Shown here piece by piece: positions 9,290-17,431 of a stretch of 64,000 nt of DNA. Origin of the DNA: Thalassoroseus pseudoceratinae (GTDB lineage: Bacteria; Planctomycetota; Planctomycetia; Planctomycetales; Planctomycetaceae); the NCBI RefSeq assembly GCF_011634775.1, contig NZ_JAALXT010000008.1:186001-250000 (forward strand). The letters run 5' to 3'. The translations under genes were made by a program, and so were the position numbers. Numbering within the stretch: position 1 is the first letter of the stretch; each line of letters starts with the position of its first letter. The notes under the pieces are model-generated. The model did not search any database. It was given only the letters and a program-made list of their open reading frames with translations, and was not told the DNA's origin.

Positions 9290-9348
9290 ACACCGGGTCA
9301 AGAGCAACTCATGAGAATAGACGATCACAGCCTCGCTCTCACCGTTGG

Positions 9349-9362
9349 GGGCACCCTCAAGT
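9349..9362 (+). repeat. Boundary motif copy 4 (GGGCACCCTCAAGT)
   Basis: It is 73 bases after copy 3. It has the CTCAAGT variant end rather than CCTAGT. Confidence 0.6.
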
Positions 9363-9434
9363 ACGTCAGGCCGACAGCAACTTTTTGAACGAAGGAGGAA
9401 TGAACCCGAACACTCGGACTCCACAACACACCGT

Positions 9435-9467
9435 ACCCCGACGACCTTCATCGCCGGGGTTTCTTTA
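9435..9467 (+). terminator. Rho-independent-type hairpin 3
   Basis: ACCCCGACGA pairs with TCGCCGGGGT around a six-base loop, again with one A/C mismatch, followed by TTTCTTTA. It sits 45 bases before the next start codon, an attenuator-like position. Confidence 0.6.
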
Positions 9468-9511
9468 TGTCTGCTCAAAGCAGATGCCCTCATTTTAGGA
9501 GACCCAAAGAC

Positions 9512-9904
9512 ATGACCTCGAAACAATTCCCCCAAGACCTGACATTCGCAGGCGAGCAAATCTATTCGGCTTTTTGGTCTTGGCATGAAAACGGATACAT
9601 CAACACGCTTGGCGATCTGCTGCGAAAGCTGCGATTGGTCGAATACGACATGGGCCGTTTCGACGGAGACGCACTCATCATCGATCACTGGCAATACCTT
9701 CGGGTTGGCATCGATTACGTCGAGTTGTTCGGCAACCCCAATGACCACGACGACGAGCTTCCGCTCACTTTCGAGTACCGTCTTGAAAATGTTGATGAGG
9801 ACATCATGTACGTCGAGGAACTGATTGAAGGTCTCAGCGAGTCCTTCCTGTTTGACGACCTACCGAAGCCAAAGTGCATGACAGCACAGCAGACAGTCGC
9901 CTGA
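9512..9904 (+). CDS. Small acidic protein of unknown function
   Basis: A 130-residue, strongly acidic, probably cytoplasmic protein with no signal peptide or membrane segment. Acidic and aromatic patches such as FGNPNDHDDELPLTFEYRL and DEDIMYVEELIEGLSE recall DNA-mimic or partner proteins, but no family is recognised. The ATG at 9512 is preceded by AGGAGACCCAAAGAC. A terminator follows 28 bases after its stop, so it is probably transcribed as a single-gene unit in the backbone. Confidence 0.65.
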   Translation: MTSKQFPQDLTFAGEQIYSAFWSWHENGYINTLGDLLRKLRLVEYDMGRFDGDALIIDHWQYLRVGIDYVELFGNPNDHDDELPLTFEYRLENVDEDIMYVEELIEGLSESFLFDDLPKPKCMTAQQTVA

Positions 9905-9932
9905 CGATCAGGCTCGCATTTCAACTCTTGTG

Positions 9933-9960
9933 AACCCGGCGATTCCATGCCGGGTTTTTT
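9933..9960 (+). terminator. Rho-independent terminator 4
   Basis: Perfect 8-bp stem AACCCGGC / GCCGGGTT, an eight-base loop, then TTTT. It follows the acidic protein gene and shares the preceding TTTCAACTCTTGT block with the hairpin at 12598. Confidence 0.85.
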
Positions 9961-10050
9961 AATGCCCATACCCAACCGTTGAGAGAAGCCCAATTCGCAA
10001 TTGCGCATCGGGCGACGCTCCCGATATGTCCCAATCAAGGAGACCATGAC

Positions 10051-10503
10051 ATGAAAAGCCGAAAACCCGAGATCGCCCCCGCCGAATACTACGAGTTCAT
10101 CATCGACCTGCTGTCGTGCAACGACGGCGTGCTGCCCATGACCGAGGTGTTCGACGCCATCAAGCGCCAGTACGGACGGAACTTCTCGACCGCTGATAAG
10201 CGGCTCATGAACCTGCCTAACGGCAGCCAGCAACCGAAGTGGAAGAACAACGTTGATTGGGCCAAAGCGACTGGTGCGAGACAGGGAGTGTTGGCCACAG
10301 TCACGCACAAAAAGCAAAAGTGGCTCGTCCTGCTTGAAGACGCTGACGACTTCTGGGTGGAGAAAGCTGCAAAAAAGAAGTCCGAGCGATCATTCAAGAA
10401 GAAGTGTCGCATGTGCGGACATTGGAATCCATTGAAGAACAAAGTGTGCCCCGAATGCGGTTACGAGTTTCCTCCAACGCCTGAGAAGCGGCGACTGATC
10501 TGA
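10051..10503 (+). CDS. Small protein with C-terminal zinc ribbon
   Basis: The protein has 150 residues. The N-terminal two thirds are basic and helical (YYEFIIDLLSCNDGVLPMTEV) and not recognised. The C-terminal tail CRMCGHWNPLKNKVCPECGYEF has two CxxC knuckles 14 residues apart, a rubredoxin-like zinc ribbon that could bind nucleic acid or protein. The ATG at 10051 follows AAGGAGACCATGAC; an ATG seven bases upstream is out of frame. It lies in a co-directional run with the DUF5131 gene 50 bases downstream. The role is unknown. Confidence 0.7.
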   Translation: MKSRKPEIAPAEYYEFIIDLLSCNDGVLPMTEVFDAIKRQYGRNFSTADKRLMNLPNGSQQPKWKNNVDWAKATGARQGVLATVTHKKQKWLVLLEDADDFWVEKAAKKKSERSFKKKCRMCGHWNPLKNKVCPECGYEFPPTPEKRRLI

Positions 10504-10552
10504 TGGTTCACTCCGACTCTTGAATTCCCACCTTCCGCAAAGGAGATCACAC

Positions 10553-11389
10553 ATGAGTAAGAACACGAAAATCCAATGGTGCGACAGCACCATCAATCCG
10601 ACGATGGGCTGTGACGGCTGCGAACTTTGGGACACAAACTGTAAGTCCTGTTACGCCGGTATTCTGCACAAGCGATTCGGTGGTGCGACCAAGGGATACG
10701 CTCCGAGCTTCGAGGACGTAACGCTCTTCCCCGGTCGCATGGCTGAGGCCGCTCGCTGGTCTGACCTACGGAGGAAGAACCGTCCAGACAAACCGTGGCT
10801 GAACGGTCTGCCTCGGCTGATCTTCGTCAGTGACATGTCGGATGCGCTCTCGAAGGTCGTGACGTTCGATTACCTGATGGACGAAGTGATCGCCAACGTC
10901 AGCAGTGAGCCGGGGCGACGACACCACTGGCTCTGGCTGACCAAACGCCCGAAGCGCATGGCCGAGTTCTCGGCGTGGCTCAGGGAGCGTGACATCGAGT
11001 GGCCGTCCAACGTGTGGGCAGACACAAGTATCACCAACCAGAAAACGACCAGCCGCATCAAGCACCTGCTCGGCGTTGGCGATGAGGGCACGATCCGTTT
11101 TCTTTCCGTCGAACCGCAGGTCGAGGAGATCGACCTCAAACAGTGGTTGCGGCAGGTGGACTGGCTCATCCACGGCGGCGAGTCTGGTCACGGCGCACGG
11201 CCATTCAACCTGCGATGGGCAACCGACCTGATCGAGCAATGTCGTCGCCACGATGTTGCCTACTTCCTAAAGCAGTTGGGCAGTCACGTCGTCGATGGGG
11301 CAAAGCGGCTCGGCTTCGAGGACAACCACGCAGGCGATTGGAAGCAATGGCCCAAGAGCGTGCGAGTGAGGGAGATGCCGAAGCTCTGA
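10553..11389 (+). CDS. Phage Gp37/Gp68 family (DUF5131) protein
   Basis: The 278-residue protein matches the phage Gp37/Gp68 (DUF5131) family by its opening NTKIQWCDSTINPTMGC, the cysteine cluster GCDGCELWDTNCKSCYA, and the core blocks RLIFVSDMSDAL, WLWLTKRPKRM and WLIHGGESGHGARPF. The fold is thought to be a TIM-barrel related to radical-SAM enzymes, and the clustered cysteines are compatible with an Fe-S or zinc site. Members occur in phages and mobile elements, often near the three-Cys-motif partner protein, which I do not see here. The biochemical role is not established. The start follows AAAGGAGATCACAC. Confidence 0.85.
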   Translation: MSKNTKIQWCDSTINPTMGCDGCELWDTNCKSCYAGILHKRFGGATKGYAPSFEDVTLFPGRMAEAARWSDLRRKNRPDKPWLNGLPRLIFVSDMSDALSKVVTFDYLMDEVIANVSSEPGRRHHWLWLTKRPKRMAEFSAWLRERDIEWPSNVWADTSITNQKTTSRIKHLLGVGDEGTIRFLSVEPQVEEIDLKQWLRQVDWLIHGGESGHGARPFNLRWATDLIEQCRRHDVAYFLKQLGSHVVDGAKRLGFEDNHAGDWKQWPKSVRVREMPKL

Positions 11390-11426
11390 CTATATCGTGC
11401 AACGACGCTCAGAACCGCCGAATTTC

Positions 11427-11458
11427 GCCATTACAAAATTAACAGTGTTTGTAATGGC
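11427..11458. promoter_or_regulatory. 11-bp inverted repeat after the DUF5131 gene
   Basis: GCCATTACAAA and TTTGTAATGGC form a perfect repeat with a 10-base spacer. Its low G/C content and lack of a T-run fit an operator better than a terminator. The spacing of half-sites is about two helical turns. Confidence 0.5.
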
Positions 11459-11603
11459 AGTGCTTTTCGAAATCTTCAATCGCTTTTTCTTAATTCGCAT
11501 CTTCTTAGATCACAGTCAGTTACGGCGACTCGTGTTTTGGTTTGCTTTACAAGCCCAAAAATGCCGCCGTACTAATACTCGTAATCAACGACACCTTCCC
11601 GAG

Positions 11604-11646
11604 TCCGATTTCCACATTCCAGTTTCCAGAAAAGTTGGAAATCGGA
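11604..11646. promoter_or_regulatory. 11-bp inverted repeat in the leader of the ATPase gene
   Basis: TCCGATTTCCA and TGGAAATCGGA are perfectly complementary with a 21-base loop. The right arm ends 22 bases before the ATG and just ahead of the AAAAGGA ribosome binding site. A folded leader RNA or a repressor site could control translation or transcription of the block. Confidence 0.5.
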
Positions 11647-11667
11647 ATTCAGTAAAAGGAATACAGC

Positions 11668-12561
11668 ATGACAACTCACGTCCGCAGCGACCCTACTCCA
11701 ATCGAATCGCTGAATGGCCGCATTCAACTCATTAGAGACCGAGTGAAGAGTGTCGCCCTTCGCTATCACACGGCCTGCTACCTCGTTGGTAGACCCGGCA
11801 CTTCCAAAACGTTCACGGTCATGGAAGAACTCAAACATCTGGGCGAGCCATTCGCCTACCGCAACGCACGAATGACTCCCATGGGGTTGTTCGACTTCAT
11901 CGCCGAGCGCCCTGAGCATGTACTCGTTCTCGACGACATTGGCTCGCTGTTCAAGAGCGACCAAGCGATGCAGATTTTGATGGCCGCAACCAGTGGCGAT
12001 CCGAGCAAGCCACGGCGTGTCACCTACAAATCCAAGGACAAGCAGCACGACGTAGAGTTCTCAGGAGGCATCATCGCCATCAGCAACGTGGCCCTCCGTC
12101 ACGATCCGCTGGCTCGTGCATTCGGTAGCCGAGTCGTCGTCTTGGAGCATGAACCGACCGACGAGGAGATCGGTGCGTTCATGCAGCATCTTGCCGCCGA
12201 AGGACATGGCGACCTGTCACCCGAAGAATGCCTCGAAGTCGCAGAGTTTGTGATCGAGGAGACAAGGGAGCATGACCGACGCCTCGATCTAAGGCATCTC
12301 ACGAAGGCGTGGCAAGACTTTCGCCAACATCGGGACGGTTTCACGGGATGTTCGTGGCGAGAACTCGTGCGGACGAGCCTTCAGAAAACCGTGTGCTTGG
12401 AACAGGAGTGTCTTTCCAAGGCCGAGCGAATTGAATTGGATCGCCAGCGAGTTCAAGAAGCACTCAGCATGTTTCCAGATGACACTAAGCGTCAACTTGA
12501 ATACTCCGGTCTTGGGAAGTCTACCTTTTACAAGCGTCGGACCGAAGTTCAGACCATCTGA
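11668..12561 (+). CDS. AAA-family ATPase
   Basis: A 297-residue P-loop ATPase. Walker A is GRPGTSKT at about 40-47, Walker B VLVLDDIG at about 88, and the sensor-1-like segment is IIAISN at about 137. The C-terminal third is helical with a possible DNA-binding end (LEYSGLGKSTFYKRR). It lacks transposon TniB or IstB signatures and has no membrane segment. Downstream, a helicase and a ParB-methyltransferase follow in the same direction. This gives an ATPase, helicase, methylase set that could work together on DNA, although a hairpin-containing gap of about 110 bases separates it from the helicase. Exact function unknown. Confidence 0.75.
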   Translation: MTTHVRSDPTPIESLNGRIQLIRDRVKSVALRYHTACYLVGRPGTSKTFTVMEELKHLGEPFAYRNARMTPMGLFDFIAERPEHVLVLDDIGSLFKSDQAMQILMAATSGDPSKPRRVTYKSKDKQHDVEFSGGIIAISNVALRHDPLARAFGSRVVVLEHEPTDEEIGAFMQHLAAEGHGDLSPEECLEVAEFVIEETREHDRRLDLRHLTKAWQDFRQHRDGFTGCSWRELVRTSLQKTVCLEQECLSKAERIELDRQRVQEALSMFPDDTKRQLEYSGLGKSTFYKRRTEVQTI

Positions 12562-12597
12562 TTCTCAGTAGCCCTCTGCTGCTGATTTCAACTCTTG

Positions 12598-12637
12598 TAC
12601 CCCGACTGCGCTAAAGGTGCGCACTCAGCGTAGTCGG
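12598..12637 (+). promoter_or_regulatory. Hairpin in the leader of the helicase gene
   Basis: CCGACTGCGCT pairs with AGCGTAGTCGG across a 13-base loop. It is preceded by CAACTCTTGTACC, like terminators 2 and 4, but has no T-run, so it is more likely a leader structure than a terminator. Confidence 0.45.
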
Positions 12638-12675
12638 CAACTCAAACTGTGCGCATTTTGGAGGAGAAACTCTTT

Positions 12676-15123
12676 ATGACTACTTGGAAACTTCGTAACT
12701 ACCAGCAGGCTGCCTACGACACCGCTAACGGCGAGCCACGAGTCATCGTGAACATGCCAACTGGTTGGGGCAAGAGCTTCCTACTCTGCGCACTTGCTGC
12801 ATCGGACCTTCGTGATCCTTTGAGGAAAGTGGTGATCTGTGTTCCCCAGAGGATCATCGCCAAAGGCTTTGTGCGGAAAATGAAAATTGAGCTTCCTGAC
12901 GGTGACATTGTTGATTGGTCTGTCCCAAGAAATCTCTGCGGGACTTCAACGGCAAAGGTGGATGAATTGACGGACTTTCTCCTCGCCGGTCCTGCGAAGT
13001 CTTCGGCAAGGCGAGTTGTTCTCACAACCCATTTGACGCTCTCCTATGCCCTCAACCGATTGAAAGACGAGGAAATGAGCGAGGTTGCAGATGACACCAC
13101 CTATGTCATCGACGAATCACATCACGTCTCCGCTTCAGAACAGAACAGGAACGTCTTGGGGAATCAGATCATCCGGTTGCTCGATGCTAAAACAGGGGGT
13201 CTTAAGATGTGGTTGGCCACGGCCTTTTTCTTTCGTGGCGATCACCTCCCGATCATCAGCGAAGCTCACCTCGCCGAGTTCATTCGGGTTCACGTTCCCT
13301 TTGACGAATACTGGAGAATCCTCAAGTACATCAAGAGCTATTCCTACGACTTCGTGACATACAAGGGCACAGTCTTCAAGGAGCTACAGCACCTTCTTCA
13401 ACAGTCGAATACGCCGACAATCATCTACTGTCCCCCCGAGGGACACAAAATGCTGCTTGGTAAAAGTAAGGCGACCTTCGTCGCTCGGCTGCAACAGATG
13501 GCGTGCGAGTGTCTCAAGGCAACGCCGTGGACTTCATTCGATGAAGCATTACTGGAGAAGGCGGTCGTCGTTGATTTGGTCGATCCCGAACAACGCTCAG
13601 AGAAAATCCGGTTCGTGGCTGAACACGGCGAACGAGTAGCTGCGATCCTCACGGTCGGTATGTTTCGTGAGGGAGCAGACTGGGTTGAGGCCGCTCGAAT
13701 CATCGATCTTGTGCCTACCAACTCCGATCAAGACCGGCTTCAACGGTTTGGACGGCTCGTTCGAGACTGCCGTGGGAAACGGCACATCAGCTACTTCAAT
13801 TTGTTCCCGTTAGTGGTCGACCAGAATGAAGAAGAACGTCGGCGTCAACTGACGAAACTTTACGCTCACTTCCACGCCTCTCTCGTGCTTGAGAACGCTA
13901 TTGAACCAATTCGAGTTAGGCTTCGGCCTCGTCCCAAACACGGCCCGAAGGAGGCCGTTGGCGATCCCAAGACTTACTTCAATCTGCTCGGCGAGTTCTC
14001 AGAGGCTGAGCAAGAGCAGATTATTCGAGACACCTACGAACAGCTTCTCAAATTGCAGACGAAGAAGGATGATGCTGGCCAGACAGCAACCCCCGATGAA
14101 GTGCGTACAACCGTCATCAAAGCCCTGAAAGAGAATGGTGTACGGAAGAACCTTGAACCGCTCGCCAAGCAGGTTTTGCTCCTCATGCGGCGAAAAGCGA
14201 ATGTCTCTGTTCGGACGGACGATCTCGTCGATGGCGGATTTGACAAGGTGTGGTCTACCGACATTTTCAATCCCATCACTGCCTATTCTGCGGGTCTGGG
14301 AGGACCGAAGACACTCGCCGAGATTCGAGATGTCGTCGAAGGTGTGTTCGAGCGTAAGTGGCAGGACAACTACAGTCGTATTTGCCATTTACCCGGTCCA
14401 CCGGATTCGCAGAGTAGTGCCTACTGGTGGTGTACGCATAATCGGACATTGCATTCTCAAGGAAACCTGCCCGAAGCCAAAGTGAAACTGCTGGAGCAGA
14501 TTTCTTGGTGGACGTGGACGATTAGCGTGTCGGATCGCTGGGAGACCAACTTCGAGATGATTCGTGCGATGGCCCAATGCCCAAAGGCCGGAACGCCAGA
14601 ATACTCTTGGGTGCGTCAGCAACGGCGATTCCACGATCAGAAAAAGCTCGACGCTGAGAAGATACGCCTTCTCGACTCGATTCCGTGGTGGACGTGGGCA
14701 AGTTCGTCGAACAATTGGGATAAGAAGTTCTCTGATGTTGCGGACTTACCCGAGCGACCTGCTCGTGGCACGACATTGTATGACTGGGTCAGGACGCAGC
14801 GGAAGGAGTACAAGGCCGGAAGGCTTGCCCCGGAGCGGGCCAAAAAGCTTGAGTCGATCCTGTGGTGGGTTTGGGAAGAACGGCGATCCAGCAAAGACGA
14901 CGGCCTTGCGAATCTCCGTATCTGCGTCCGAGAGGGCATCGAACTCGGCCACACGAAGCGACAGGTAGCCGAAAAGTGGGCAGAAATTATGGGAGTGGGA
15001 CGAGATCAGGTCCACAAGTACCTGAGAAAGTCCGAGCCTGCGGTACGGGAGCAGTGGAAGTGTCTCGGGGACGAACGAGGACGACGTAAATCCAACCGTT
15101 CCAAGAAGGGAGCAAAATCATGA
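12676..15123 (+). CDS. DEAD/DEAH-type helicase with helicase-associated repeats
   Basis: An 815-residue superfamily 2 helicase of restriction-helicase type. Motif I is MPTGWGKS (about 27), motif II DESHH (about 145), and motif VI is QRFGRLVRDCRG (about 357). The C-terminal part (about 560-735) carries three tandem Trp-rich units of the helicase-associated (HA) type, each with W-x-Y/F...LP...Y-x-W-x(2-3)-QR...L...K-x-x-LE/LD-x-I-x-WW. The last ~60 residues look like a helix-turn-helix plus a basic tail. The ATG at 12676 follows TGGAGGAGAAACTCTTT. Its last codons overlap the next gene by 4 bases (ATGA), so it is translationally coupled to the ParB-methyltransferase. It could be a defence or phage-type helicase. 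Confidence 0.87.
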   Translation: MTTWKLRNYQQAAYDTANGEPRVIVNMPTGWGKSFLLCALAASDLRDPLRKVVICVPQRIIAKGFVRKMKIELPDGDIVDWSVPRNLCGTSTAKVDELTDFLLAGPAKSSARRVVLTTHLTLSYALNRLKDEEMSEVADDTTYVIDESHHVSASEQNRNVLGNQIIRLLDAKTGGLKMWLATAFFFRGDHLPIISEAHLAEFIRVHVPFDEYWRILKYIKSYSYDFVTYKGTVFKELQHLLQQSNTPTIIYCPPEGHKMLLGKSKATFVARLQQMACECLKATPWTSFDEALLEKAVVVDLVDPEQRSEKIRFVAEHGERVAAILTVGMFREGADWVEAARIIDLVPTNSDQDRLQRFGRLVRDCRGKRHISYFNLFPLVVDQNEEERRRQLTKLYAHFHASLVLENAIEPIRVRLRPRPKHGPKEAVGDPKTYFNLLGEFSEAEQEQIIRDTYEQLLKLQTKKDDAGQTATPDEVRTTVIKALKENGVRKNLEPLAKQVLLLMRRKANVSVRTDDLVDGGFDKVWSTDIFNPITAYSAGLGGPKTLAEIRDVVEGVFERKWQDNYSRICHLPGPPDSQSSAYWWCTHNRTLHSQGNLPEAKVKLLEQISWWTWTISVSDRWETNFEMIRAMAQCPKAGTPEYSWVRQQRRFHDQKKLDAEKIRLLDSIPWWTWASSSNNWDKKFSDVADLPERPARGTTLYDWVRTQRKEYKAGRLAPERAKKLESILWWVWEERRSSKDDGLANLRICVREGIELGHTKRQVAEKWAEIMGVGRDQVHKYLRKSEPAVREQWKCLGDERGRRKSNRSKKGAKS

Positions 15124-16511
15124 CTACTTCCGATTACCAATTCCTTCCGCCCCTGCTTCCCGAAGAGTTCGAGGCTCTGAAGACATCCATCGCTGAGCGA
15201 GGCGTCGATGTGCCGATCATCGTCGATCAGGACGGCAATGTCATCGATGGCTACCATCGTGAGCGGGCCTGCGACGAATTGGGCATCTATTGTCCGAGGG
15301 AGATTCGCCACTTCGACAATGAAACAGACAAGCTGGAGTTAATCCTGAGCTTGAACTGCCGTCGTCGGCAACTGAATCGCAAGCAGAAACGCTCTGTGAT
15401 CGAAGCATATCTGCTCCGTGATCCGCAAATCGCAGACAATTTTCTGGCCGAAATCATCGGCGGCATCTCGAAGAACACCGTCGCCGCCGTCCGAGGAGAG
15501 TTGGAAGGAACTTGTCAAATTGACAAGTTCGATGTGCTGCGTGGCCGGGACGGTAAGCAGCGTCCTGTCCAATACAAAAAGATCGTCGCTAACACACAGA
15601 AAGAAGTGGATGCCGCCAAGAAGGTCATCGGCGACTTGCCTGACTCATCTGCCGGTAAACTTTTGAATGTCGTCACGGCAAGGAGAGAAGTCGAAACGGA
15701 GAAGCGTCGGCAAGACCCATACGACTTCTACCCAACGCCAAGAGGAGCAACCGAAGCTCTTCTGAGAGTTGAACAGTTCTCGAAGGAAGTCTGGGAGCCG
15801 GCATGTGGCGAGGGTGCGATCTCTGACGTGTTGAAACAGGCCGGTTACGCCGTCGATTCCTCCGACATTGTGAACCGAGGCTACGGACAAGTTGAGAACT
15901 TCCTGACGACCGAGCGCAGAGCGACAGACATCATTACGAACCCACCGTACCGCCAAGGTGATGAGTTTGTCCGAAAAGCCCTTAACATTACGACTCGCAG
16001 AGTTGCGATGCTCTTTCAGCTATCGTTCCTGACAAGTGAGAAGAGGCGGGCGATCCTTTCGGAGTCATGCTTGAAGAAGATTTACGTCTTTGAGGACCGA
16101 GTGTCGTTGTACAAGGGCGGCAGCGAGTATCGTGGGAATGGTCAGTTAGGCTACGCATGGTTCATCTGGGAACACGGGTATTCCGGTGAGCCGACGATTT
16201 CGTGGATCAACTCTCGGTTGGCGGGGGCCATGCTTCGCCCAATTGAAGACACGCTCACCACGAACTCGTCAGCCGATAGAGGCCCCTCGCAAGATGAGTC
16301 AGTTGATAGCCACAGCAATGATCTTATTAGGGAACTGTGCATTCACATCTGGGACGCTGACGACATGGACGCATTGATGGACTCCAACAGAATTGTTTCT
16401 GAGTGGGCACAGTTGGAAGGTATCTCACTGTCGCTCGCTGAGCGGCTTGTGAAGGAATTGCCCGATGAAGTGCGTAGGCTTCTTGATAATGGTCTGCCGC
16501 CAGCAGCCTGA
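15120..16511 (+). CDS. ParB-like domain fused to an N6-adenine-type methyltransferase
   Basis: A 463-residue protein. Residues about 10-110 form a ParB/Srx-like domain (PPLLPEEFEALKTSIAERG, then VIDGYHRERACDELG). The C-terminal half is a class I methyltransferase with the SAM motif WEPACGEGAISDVL at about 225 and catalytic NPPY at about 274, typical of N6-adenine enzymes of phages. It is unlike the other ParB-methyltransferase in this window (different motif order and length), so the two are not recent duplicates. The start overlaps the helicase stop by 4 bases. Together they may form a helicase-methylase pair. No endonuclease gene is adjacent. Confidence 0.86.
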   Translation: MTTSDYQFLPPLLPEEFEALKTSIAERGVDVPIIVDQDGNVIDGYHRERACDELGIYCPREIRHFDNETDKLELILSLNCRRRQLNRKQKRSVIEAYLLRDPQIADNFLAEIIGGISKNTVAAVRGELEGTCQIDKFDVLRGRDGKQRPVQYKKIVANTQKEVDAAKKVIGDLPDSSAGKLLNVVTARREVETEKRRQDPYDFYPTPRGATEALLRVEQFSKEVWEPACGEGAISDVLKQAGYAVDSSDIVNRGYGQVENFLTTERRATDIITNPPYRQGDEFVRKALNITTRRVAMLFQLSFLTSEKRRAILSESCLKKIYVFEDRVSLYKGGSEYRGNGQLGYAWFIWEHGYSGEPTISWINSRLAGAMLRPIEDTLTTNSSADRGPSQDESVDSHSNDLIRELCIHIWDADDMDALMDSNRIVSEWAQLEGISLSLAERLVKELPDEVRRLLDNGLPPAA

Positions 16512-16540
16512 ATGCTTTGAGTCCAAAAGGTGTGCAGCCT

Positions 16541-16587
16541 GCTGAATGTGAGAAGTACCTGAGAAGTCGGGGACTTCTCACTTCAGC
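16541..16587. terminator. Long hairpin after the helicase-methylase block
   Basis: GCTGAATGTGAGAAGT pairs with ACTTCTCACTTCAGC with one bulged base, about 15 pairs, and a third GAGAAGT copy sits in the loop. There is no T-run. It lies 30 bases past the methyltransferase stop, so it may protect the 3' end or help end transcription. Confidence 0.45.
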
Positions 16588-16998
16588 GCAGGCACTTTGA
16601 GGTCAAAAAAACTGCGGGCCAACAAAGTTCATGCGCATGTGTGACATCTCACTTGAATGGCGATTTTTGCGCACAAATCAATCTTTCTGTTCCAAAACCA
16701 ATACTTAGTCTCCCAAGCTGGTCGGCTCGCTGCTACTTCAAGACCATTGCCTATTTACCGCTTTGACGACGCTCTTGACGCATTTCGCCTCAATCCTACC
16801 ATTCGATTGACAACTGAATTGATTCCCCTCGGCAACCGCCGACTAATAGCCATTCGAGTCGCACTCAACTGGCTGGGGAGCGAGTCGGATCAGACCACAG
16901 TGAGGGCAACCCGAGTTGCTTCGGCAACAAGCGGATAACCAAGTCGCTCTTGGGAAGCGTGCCCGGCCCGACTCGGCCTGACCCTGAATGCGCTGTAA

Positions 16999-17059
16999 GG
17001 GCAGGCTCATCGCATCACGACGCTACAAATGCGTCCGTGCGATGAGCCTGCCCTTTTTT
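16999..17059 (+). terminator. Strong rho-independent terminator or attenuator
   Basis: A perfect 16-bp stem, GGGCAGGCTCATCGCA / TGCGATGAGCCTGCCC, with a 23-base loop and then TTTTTT. It is the strongest terminator seen in the window. It ends 66 bases before the next start codon, so it may also act as an attenuator for the following genes. Confidence 0.88.
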
Positions 17060-17125
17060 CATTGGCGGTCTCGCATTTCGCAGGCAGCCTCAACACGTTT
17101 TGACTCGAAAGACAAGGAGAAGGAA

Positions 17126-17431
17126 ATGATCTGGCCAAAATACTGGGACGAGAACGAGGCAGACCTACTTCTGGTTCACGCAAACAGAGGAACTGAGGCA
17201 TGGCACGATGCCACGGATGAGTTCCCGATGAAGCCACCTTCGAGTGGTAAACGGTTGTGGCTGATTCACAGCAATGTTCCTGAGAACTCACCATCGCTCA
17301 TGTGTTCCATGGAGTGGTACACGGTGGATGAAGTGAGAGAGTTCATTCGACCGCATATCGAACAGGACTACTGGGAAATAGAGAGAGATGAGCTTTCGAG
17401 ATGTGTCCCACAGCAGGAGGAGGTCGAGTGA
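17126..17431 (+). CDS. Small hypothetical protein
   Basis: A 101-residue acidic protein beginning MIWPKYWDENEADLLLVHANRG and rich in Trp, Glu and Asp. It has no membrane segment, signal peptide or recognised domain. The ATG at 17126 follows AAGGAGAAGGAA. Its TGA overlaps the ATG of the next gene by one base, so the two are probably translated together. Confidence 0.65.
   Translation: MIWPKYWDENEADLLLVHANRGTEAWHDATDEFPMKPPSSGKRLWLIHSNVPENSPSLMCSMEWYTVDEVREFIRPHIEQDYWEIERDELSRCVPQQEEVE

Larger units (their letters stand above)
9091..9511. other. Gene-poor leader with two motif copies and terminators
   Basis: A weak hairpin (CCCG...CGGG then CTTTCTTTTT, about 9169-9201) follows the methyltransferase gene. 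Motif copies 3 and 4 come next, with a possible 25-codon frame between them starting at the ATG at 9311 and ending at 9388 after an ordinary AAGGAGG. I do not call that frame a gene. Hairpin 3 precedes the next gene. The two motif copies only 70 bases apart suggest a cassette that has lost its gene. Confidence 0.45.
11390..11667. other. AT-richer leader upstream of the ATPase gene
   Basis: Apart from the two inverted repeats listed separately, I see no gene. The stretch is visibly richer in A/T than its flanks and probably holds the promoter of the ATPase-helicase-methyltransferase block. Confidence 0.45.
16512..17125. other. 614-bp gene-poor region with two strong hairpins
   Basis: It holds the long hairpins at 16541-16587 and 16999-17059. 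The one open frame (16657-16938) has no ribosome binding site and random-like composition, so I do not call it. This may carry the promoter of the small-gene run that follows. Confidence 0.5.

Noticed and set aside
16657-16938. A 93-residue plus-strand ORF in the gene-poor stretch
   Set aside because: No ribosome binding site, low-complexity composition and no domain; it lies between two hairpins.
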